A stretch of DNA of 50,287 nucleotides from Acidobacteriota bacterium (GTDB lineage Bacteria; Acidobacteriota; Thermoanaerobaculia; Multivoradales; JBCCEF01). A program made the position numbers and the translations under genes. The DNA is taken from NCBI GenBank assembly GCA_039028635.1, contig JBCCHV010000048.1, positions 1-50,287 on the forward strand. Reading direction: 5' to 3'. Shown piece after piece: positions 34,876 to 43,800 of the stretch. The notes beneath the pieces were generated by a model. The model had not been told where the DNA came from, did not search any database, and saw nothing but the letters and a program-made list of their open reading frames with translations. Every line of letters begins with the position of its first letter. Position 1 is the stretch's first letter.

Positions 34876-37800
34876 GCGCGGCGGGGCGGGACGACACCTT
34901 GGTCTCAGACCAGCCAGAAGTGGAACAGGGCTCGACGGCCGCCGGAAAATCGCGCCTGTCGTCGGCTCAGCGCGATCTACTGCGGCGGCGCTTGGCGCGC
35001 AATCGCGCGGGAATTCCGCGGCGCCAGGATCGCAGCCCGGTGGAGCTGTCGCTGGCCCAGGAACGGCTGTGGTTTTTCGAGCGTCTGGACCCAGGAACGG
35101 CGCTCTACAACATCACCCGCCTGCTGCCCCTCGCGGGTGCCCTCGACGGCGCCGCCCTCGAGCGCGCCCTGGCGGCGGTGGTCGATCGTCACGAGGCCCT
35201 ACGCACGGCTTTCGTCGAGGTCGATGGCGAGCCCCGGCAGGCGATCGCCGAGGCCGTCGAGGTGGTCATCGAGGTCGACGAGGTGAGCCCCGAGGAAGTG
35301 GACGCCCTGGCCGCTGCGGAGGCTCGGCGGCCCTTCGATCTGGCGTCGCCGCCGCTGTTGCGAGCCCGCCTCCTGCGGCTCGGCACCGAAGATCATCGCT
35401 TGCTGCTGACGGTTCATCACCTGGTGGTCGACGGCTGGTCCTTCGGCCTGCTGCTGCGCGAGCTGGGAGCCCTTTACGAGGCTTACTCCCAGGGTCGCGA
35501 GGTCGACCTGCCGGAGCTCTCGGCGCAGTATGGAGACTTCGCCCTCTGGGAACGCCGCCAGCTCGATGGCCAAGCCCTGGCGCCGAGTCTCGACCACTGG
35601 CGTCGCCGCCTCGCCGGGTCCTCCCCGGAGGTGTCGTTGCCCCTCGACCGGCAGCGGCCGGCGGAATCGAGCCTGGCCGGGGCGCGCCTCGCCTTCACCC
35701 TCGATGACGCCTTGAGTCGTGCCCTGCGTTGGCTGGCGCAGCAGCACGAGGTCAGCCTGTTCACGGTTCTGTTGACCGCTTGGGGTGCCCTGCTCGAGCG
35801 CTATGGCGGACACTCCGATGTGGTGGTCGGCTCGCCGGTCGCCAACCGGGGCCGGGCCGAGCTCGAAGGGCTGATCGGTTTCTTCGTCAACACGCTGCCG
35901 TTGCGCATCGATCTCGGGGGACGACCGAGTGTGGCGGCAGCCCTCGAGCGCAGCCAGCGTTCGATTCTCGAAGATTTCGAGCACCAGCAGGTGCCCTTTG
36001 CCCGCCTCGTCGAGGAGCTGGCCCCGGAGCGCAATGGCAGCCACGCGCCGCTCTTCCAGACGATTCTCGCCCTGGCCAACGTGCCTCGGGGATCGGCCGG
36101 CCCTCTGGGCTCGTCGATCGGCGATCTGGTGGCGATCGACAAGGGTCGGGTCGAGGTCGATCTGATGATGTTGCTGGACGAGGCCGAGGACGGCCTGCGC
36201 GGCGACCTGGTGTACGCCACCGAGCTCTTCGATGGCGCGACGGCGGCCCGCATCGTGCGCCACTTCGAGGCGTTGCTCGGTGCAATGGTGGCGCGGCCGG
36301 AGGCGGTGCTCACGGAGCTGCCGCTGCTCGAGGAGGACGAGCGCCGGCGGTTGCTCCTCGACCACAATCGCACCACCACCACCTACCCCCGGGAAGGCAG
36401 CCTGGCGCAGCGCTTCGCCGAGGTGGTGGAGCAGGATCCCGCCGCCATCGCGGTGAGTGCCGGCGAAGATGCCTTGACCTACGGTGAGCTGGCCGACCGA
36501 GCGGGTCGCCTGGCCGCCGAGCTGCGTCGGCAGGGGGTGGGACCGGAGCAGCGCGCCGGCCTTTACTTGCAGCGCTCCGTCGAGGCGGTGGTGGCGATAC
36601 TGGCGATCGTCGAGGCCGGCGCCGCCTACGTTCCCCTCGACCCCGAGCTGCCGGAGGAGCGGCTGGCGACCATGCTGGCGGACTGCCGTCCGGCGCTGGT
36701 GATCGCGCGGCGGGATGACGCTGGCGGCAGCGACCGTCTCGCCGACTGGAATGGGCCGGTGCTGGCGATCGAAGATCTCGAAAGTGACGCCGGAGGCGGC
36801 GACCTCGCCGGCCAGGCGGTGGTGGCGGACGGTGGCCCACCGCCGGAGATCTCCGGTGATTCGCTGGCCTACGTGATGTACACCTCCGGCTCGACGGGGC
36901 GGCCGAAGGGCGTCGCCATACCGCAGCGGGCGGTGCTGCGCTTGGTCTGCGACTCGCGCTTCATGGACCTCGGTCCGGAGGTCGTCTTCCTGCTCCAGGC
37001 CACCCTTGCCTTCGATGCCTCCACCCTCGAGCTGTGGGGTCCGCTGCTCAACGGCGGTCGTCTGGTGATCATGCCCGCCGGTGTCCACTCGCTGACCGAC
37101 CTCGGTTCCGTCATCGCGGATCGCGGAGTCAATGCGCTGTGGCTGACGGCCGGGCTGTTCCACCAGATGGTCGACGACAACCTCGGCGGCCTGACCGGCG
37201 TCCGCCAGCTCCTCGCCGGGGGCGACGTGCTGTCGCCGGCGCACATTCGGCGAGTTCTCGAGGCCCATCCCGAGTGTCACGTCATCAACGGCTATGGCCC
37301 GACCGAGAACACCACCTTCACGACCACCCACCGGGTGGGATCGAGCGCCGAGCTCGAGCCTTCGGTACCGATCGGCGGGCCGGTGTCGAACAGCCGGGTG
37401 TACGTTCTCGATGGCGCCCTGCAACCGGTGCCGGAAGGCGTCGAAGGGGATCTCTACACGGCCGGCGATGGCCTCGCCCGAGGCTACTGGCAGCGCCCGG
37501 CAGCCACCGCTGAGGTTTTCGTCCCGGATCCCTTCGACGATACCGGTGGGCGTCTCTATCGCACCGGCGACCGCGCCGTCTGGCGTCCCGAGGGCTGGTT
37601 GCAGTTTCGCGGCCGGCGCGATGGCCAGGTCAAGATGCGCGGTTTCCGCATCGAGCTCGGTGAGATCGAGCGTCAGCTGGCGCGCCAGCCGGAGGTGGCG
37701 GTTGCGGCGGTGGTGGCCCGCGGCGACGATGCCGAGAGCAAGACCCTCGCCGCCTATCTGGTGCCCGCCGCCGGGACGCGCCTCGACGTCGAGGCGCTGC

Positions 37801-40800
37801 GCTCGGCGCTGCGTCGGTCGTTGCCCGACTACATGGTGCCGGCGACCCTCACGGTGCTCGACGAGCTGCCTCTGACGGCCAACGGCAAGGTCGACCGGCG
37901 CCGCCTCCCGGTGCCGACGGTGGAGGGTTCCTCGCCGGCCGTCGGAGCGGTGACGGAAGATGCCCTCGAGGAGATCGTCGCCGGCCTCTACGGTGAGCTG
38001 CTCGATCTCGGCCCAGTGCCCCGCGATGGCGATTTCTTCGCCCTCGGCGGTCATTCCCTCAAGGCCACGCGGCTGGTGTCCCGGCTGCGCCAGGCCTTCG
38101 GCGTCGAGGTGCCCCTGCGCGCCCTCTTCGCGGCCCCGACGGTGGCCGCGCTGGCGGCCCAGGTGCGGCGCCTCCTCGACCTCGAGGCGCCTGCTTTGCC
38201 GCCCCTGACGCGGGCTGGTTCACGCTCCGCCGACACCCCGCTTTCCTTTGCCCAGGAGCGGCTGTGGTTTCTCGATCGCCTGGCGGCGGACCGCGCGGTC
38301 TACAACCTGCCGGTTCCCTTGCGTCTTCGTGGAGCCCTCGATCGCGCCGCCCTGGGCCGCGCCCTGAGCGCTTTGGCGGAGCGCCACGACCCCTTGCGGA
38401 CGGTCTTTCCGGCGCAGGGAGGACGGCCTTACCGGCGAGTTCTGGCGCCGGCGGCGGTGCAGCCGACGGTGATCGATCTGTCGGCGCTGCCGGCGGCGCC
38501 GCGGGACCACGAGAGCGAGCGAGTGCAGCGGTGGCGTGCCCGGGCAGCTTTTGATCTCGCCGCCGGTCCAGTCTTTCGCGCCAGCCTGATCGCCCACGCC
38601 GACGACCATCACGTCGCCCTCCTCGAGCTTCACCACATCGCCGGCGACGGTTGGTCTCTGGAGATTCTGGTGCGCGAGCTGGCGGTGCTCTACGGCCAGG
38701 AGACGGGGGCCGCGGAGGAGACGCTGGCACCGCTGCCGGTGACCTATGGCGACTTCGCTCGCTGGCAGCGCGGTTGGCTGGCGGGGGAGGTCCTCGCCGA
38801 GCAAACCGACTACTGGCGTCGCCGCCTCGCCGGCGCCCCGCCCCTCCTCGAGCTGCCGACGGACCGGCCACGGCCGATTCAGCGGTGCGATCAGGGTGCC
38901 CGCCTGCCCTTTGCCCTGTCGGAGGAGCTGTCGACCGGCGTCGAGGTGCTGGCGAAGCAGCTCGAAGCGACGCCCTTCATGGTGCTCCTGACCGCCCTGC
39001 AAGTTCTCCTGTCGCGCCTCTCCGGCCAGTCCGACATCAGCATCGGGACGCCGGTGGCGGGACGTCGCCAGCCGGAGACGGAAGGCCTGATCGGCTTCTT
39101 CGTCAACACCCTGGTGCTGCGCGCCGAGCTCGCTCCGGAGGACTCCTTTGCGGCCGCCGTGGCGGCCACTCGCGACACCAGTCTGGAAGCTTACGGGCAT
39201 CAGGATCTGCCCTTCGAGCGACTGGTCCAGGAGCTGTCGCCGCAGCGCAGCCTGAGCCACGCGCCGCTCTTCCAGGTGATGTTCGCCCTGCAGAACGACG
39301 CGCCGGTGGAGCTCTCGCCGGCGGGTATGGACTGGAATATCGAGAGCCTCGACGTCGGCACTTCGAAGTTCGACCTGATGCTGTCGCTGGTGCGCGATGC
39401 CGCCGGGGGCTTCCGGGGGCGCCTCGAGTACTCGACGGAGCTGTTCGATGCCGACACGGCGGAGCGCATGGCGCGGCAGCTCGAAAGGCTGATCGCCAGC
39501 GCCGTCGCAGACCCGGGCCAGGCTCTGAGCCGGCTTGCCTGGCTCGATGAGGCGGAGCGGCGAGAGCTGTTGGCTCGCGGTGCCGGCGAGCGGCCTCCGG
39601 TGCCGGCGGGCGAGACCTTGCTCTCCCTGCTGTCGGACCAGGTCCATCGCACGCCCCTGGCCACGGCGGTGATCGACGCCGACGGCCGCGAGCTGAGCTT
39701 CCGGGAGCTCGATCAGCGGGCTGGTCGCCTTGCCTTCGAGCTGCGTCAGCAGAGGGTGGGGCTGGAGTCGGTGGTCGGCGTCTGCCTCGAGCGTTCGGCC
39801 GACCTGGTGGTGGCGCTCCTCGCCGTGCTGAAGGCCGGCGGTGCCTACCTGCCCCTCGATCCGGACTACCCGGCGGAGCGCCTCGCGGCGATGCTCGGCG
39901 ATGCTTCCGCGGCGGCCTTGATCCTCGGCGCCGAGGTCGATCTCGAGCCCCTGGCGGCGGCCAACCTGCCGCGGCTCCGGCCGCACCAGTCGCAGAAAGA
40001 CGGCCCGGTCTGGGACGGCGCCGGGAGCGAGATTCCACCCGCCGCGGCGGCCTATGTGCTCTTCACCTCGGGTTCGACCGGGCGCCCCAAGGGGGTCACC
40101 ATCTCCCACCGCGCGATCGTCAATCACATGCGCTGGATGGCTCGCGCCCTGCCGCTGGCGCCGGACGACCGGGTCCTGCAGAAGACTCCCTTCAGCTTCG
40201 ACGCCTCCGGTTGGGAGCTGTGGGCTCCGCTGATCGAGGGCGCCACCCTGGTGATGGCGGCGCCCGGCGCTCACCTCGATCCCGCCGAGCTGGTCGCCGC
40301 CATCGACGAGCACGGCATCACCGTTCTGCAGGCGGTGCCGACCCTTTGGCGGATGCTCCTGGCGGAGCCGACCTTTCGGCAAAGCGCCAGCCTGCGACGA
40401 CTCTTCGCCGGTGGCGAGGCCTTTCCGGACGATCTCGCCGCCGCCCTCCGGAATGCTCAGCCGCAGGCCGAGATCTACAACCTCTATGGGCCCACCGAGG
40501 TCACTATCGATGCCACCTGCGCCGCCGTCGATGGCTCTGCGGTGACCCTTGGTCGCCCGATCGATCACCTGCACGCTTACGTGCTCGGTGGCGATCTCGA
40601 GCCGCAGCCGGTGGGGGTTCCCGGCGAGCTTTGGCTGGGCGGTGCCGGCGTTGGGCGCGGCTATCGCGATCGGCCCGCCGAAACCGCCGCGGCCTTCCGT
40701 CCGCATCCCTTCGCCGGTGCGCCCGGGGGCGAACGCCTCTACCGCACGGGAGACCGGGTGCGCTGGCGCCGTGACGGTGAGCTCGAGTACCTCGGCCGTC

Positions 40801-43800
40801 TCGACGATCAAGTCAAGGTGCGTGGCTTCCGCATCGAGCCGGGAGAGGTCGAGGCCGCCCTGGAGGCGGTCGACGGGGTGCGCGAAGCAGCCGTCGGAGT
40901 GCGCCAGGCGGCCGCCGGTGATCATCGCCTGGTGGCCTGGGTGGCGCCGGCCGAGGTCTCGCCGCGCGGTCTGCGCCAGGCGCTCGCCGCGGTGCTGCCG
41001 GACCACCTGGTGCCGGCCGACTACGTCACCCTCGACGAGCTGCCGCGCACGCCGTCGGGCAAGATCGACCGCCGCGCATTGCCGGCGCCGGAGGCGGACC
41101 GGGATGCCTTGGGAGCGGCATTCGTCGCGCCGCGCAATCCGGTCGAGGAAATCGTCGCCGGAATCTGGGCCGATGTCCTGGGTCGCGAGCAGATCGGGGT
41201 GGAGGACGACTTCTTCGAGCTCGGCGGCCACTCCTTGCTCGCCACCCAGGTAGTGGCTCGGGTGCGCGAGGCCCTGGGCTGCGAGCTGTCTCTGCGCGGC
41301 TTGTTCACCGCGCCGACGGTCGCCGCGATGGCGGCGGCGGTCGGCGATGGTGACCGCCGGGGCTTCGAGCTGCCGCCTCTCGAGCCGTCGACGTCGACGG
41401 CGCCGCCGCCGTTGTCCTTTTCCCAGGAGCGCCTGTGGTTCCTCGACCGGCTGTTGCCGGAGCGTGCCGCCTACAACCTGCCGACGCCGCTGCGCCTGCG
41501 CGGGCCCCTCGACGTCGCCTTGCTGGTGGCGGCCTTCGCGGCTCTCGCTCAGCGCCACGAAGCCCTGCGCACGGCGCTGCCGGACGAGGCCGGCTCGCCG
41601 GTGGTGCGACCGTTGGTCGATGGAGAAGGGTTGCTGCGGCGGGTCGACCTGTCGACCCTGCCCGCCGATCGCGCCGAGGTCGAGGCCGATCGCCTGCGGA
41701 GCGAAGACGCCCGCCGGCCCTTCGATCTGGCCCGCGGTCCGCTCTTCCGCGCCACCCTGCTACGGCTCGGCGGAGAGCTTCACGACCTGCTGCTCACCAT
41801 GCACCACGTCGCCAGCGATGGCTGGTCGATGAAGGTGCTGGCGCAGGATCTCGCTGAGCTCTACAGCGCCCTGCGCCGCGATCGGGCGCCTCGCCTCGAT
41901 GAGCTGCGGGTGAGCTACGGCGATTTCGCTCGCTGGCAGCGCGGTTGGCTCGACGGCGCTCTCCTGAACTCTCAGATGGACTACTGGCGCCGGCAGCTCG
42001 CGGGCGCGCCGTCGGTGCTCGACCTGCCGACGGACCGGCCGCGGCCGGCGGAGCAGAGCTACCGCGGAGACCGTCTACCGGTGACCTTCCCGGAGGAGCT
42101 GGCGGTGGCCGTCGAGGCGCTGGCGCGGCGCGCCGGCGCGTCGCCCTTCATGGTGCTGCTCACCGCTCTCCAGGTGGTACTCGGCCGCTGGGCCCGGCAG
42201 AGCGATATCAGCATCGGAACGCCGGTGGCCGGCCGCCGGAGGGAGGCGACGGAGAGCCTGGTCGGCTTCTTCGTCAACACCCTCGTGCTGCGCACCGACC
42301 TGGGGGGAGATCCCTCCTTCCGCGATGCCCTGGCGCGGGTGCGCGATGTCGCCCTCGATGCCTTCGCCCATCAGGATCTGCCCTTCGAGAAGCTGGTCCA
42401 GGAGATCGATCCGGAGCGCTCCCTCAGCCACTCGCCCCTTTTCCAGGTGATGTTCGTGGTGCAGTCGCCGGAGCCGGTGGCCCTCGAAGGGGTCGAGATC
42501 GAGGGTCTGGAGGTGCCCACGGGAACCGCCAAGTTCGATCTGCTGATCGCCTTGACGCGCCACCCGGACGGCTTTCGCGGTGCTCTCGAATACGCCACCG
42601 ACCTGTTCGATGGCGCCACCCTCGAGCGCTTCGTCGGCCACTGGCGGCGGCTGCTGACGGCGGCGGTGGAGGAACCCGCTCAGCCCCTGTCTCGGCTCCC
42701 CTGGCTGTCGCCGGAGGAGCGCCGCCAGGTGGTCGTCGACTGGAACGACACCGCGACGGCGCAGGCCGGTGAGGAGTCTTGCCTGCATCACCGCTTTGCC
42801 AGTGCCGCGGCGACCTTCGCCGACGAAACGGCGGTGATCGATGTCGATGGCTCCACCGTGACCTATGGCGACCTCGATCTCCGGTCGAACGTTCTCGCCC
42901 ATCGCCTCGCCACCCTCGGCGTCGGTCCCGACGTGCCGGTGGGCATCTGCCTCGAGCGCTCCGCCGAGCTGGCGGTGGCGGTGCTGGCGGTACTCAAGGC
43001 CGGTGGCGTCTACCTGCCGCTCGATCCGGAGTATCCGGAGGAGCGTCTGACCTTCATGGTCGCGGACTCGGCAGCGGCGGTGGTGATTTCGAGTGCGGCG
43101 GTTCCGGACTTCGGCGCCGCGGTGCCGCGGCTACTGGTGGACGATCCGGCGGACGACCCCGATTCTTGGGGGGCGGCGCCGCCGCAGGCCTTCGCCGATC
43201 CCGATCAGCTCGCCTATCTGATCTACACCTCCGGCTCGACGGGCCGCCCCAAGGGTGTCGCCATGGCGCATCGGCCCCTCGCCAATCTGCTGCGCTGGCA
43301 GCTCGCCGCATCGGCCATGGGGCGCGGCGACCGCACCCTGCAGTTCGCGTCCTTGAGCTTCGACGTCCACTTCCAGGAGATGTTCTCGACCTGGTGCTCC
43401 GGCGGCGCGCTGGTGCTGGTGGACGAGGAGACCCGCCGCGACGCTCGGGGTCTGGCGACGTTGCTCGCCGAACAGCGAGTGCGGCGCATCTTCGTGCCCT
43501 TTGTCGCCCTGCAGTTCCTCGCCGAGGCGGTCGAAGGCGGCGCGCCTTTGCCCGCCGACCTGCGCGAAGTGGTCACCGCCGGCGAGCAGCTGCAGGTCAA
43601 TCGGCCGGTGGCGGCGCTCTTCCGGCGCCTTCCAGAAGCCACTCTGCACAACCATTACGGTCCCTCCGAGTGCCACGTCGTGACCGCCCTGGAGCTGACC
43701 GGCGAGGTCAACCACTGGCCGGCTTTGCCGACCATCGGCGGACCGATCGATAACTGCGCCATGGTGATCGTCGATCCTCGCCTTGAGCCGGTGCCGGTGG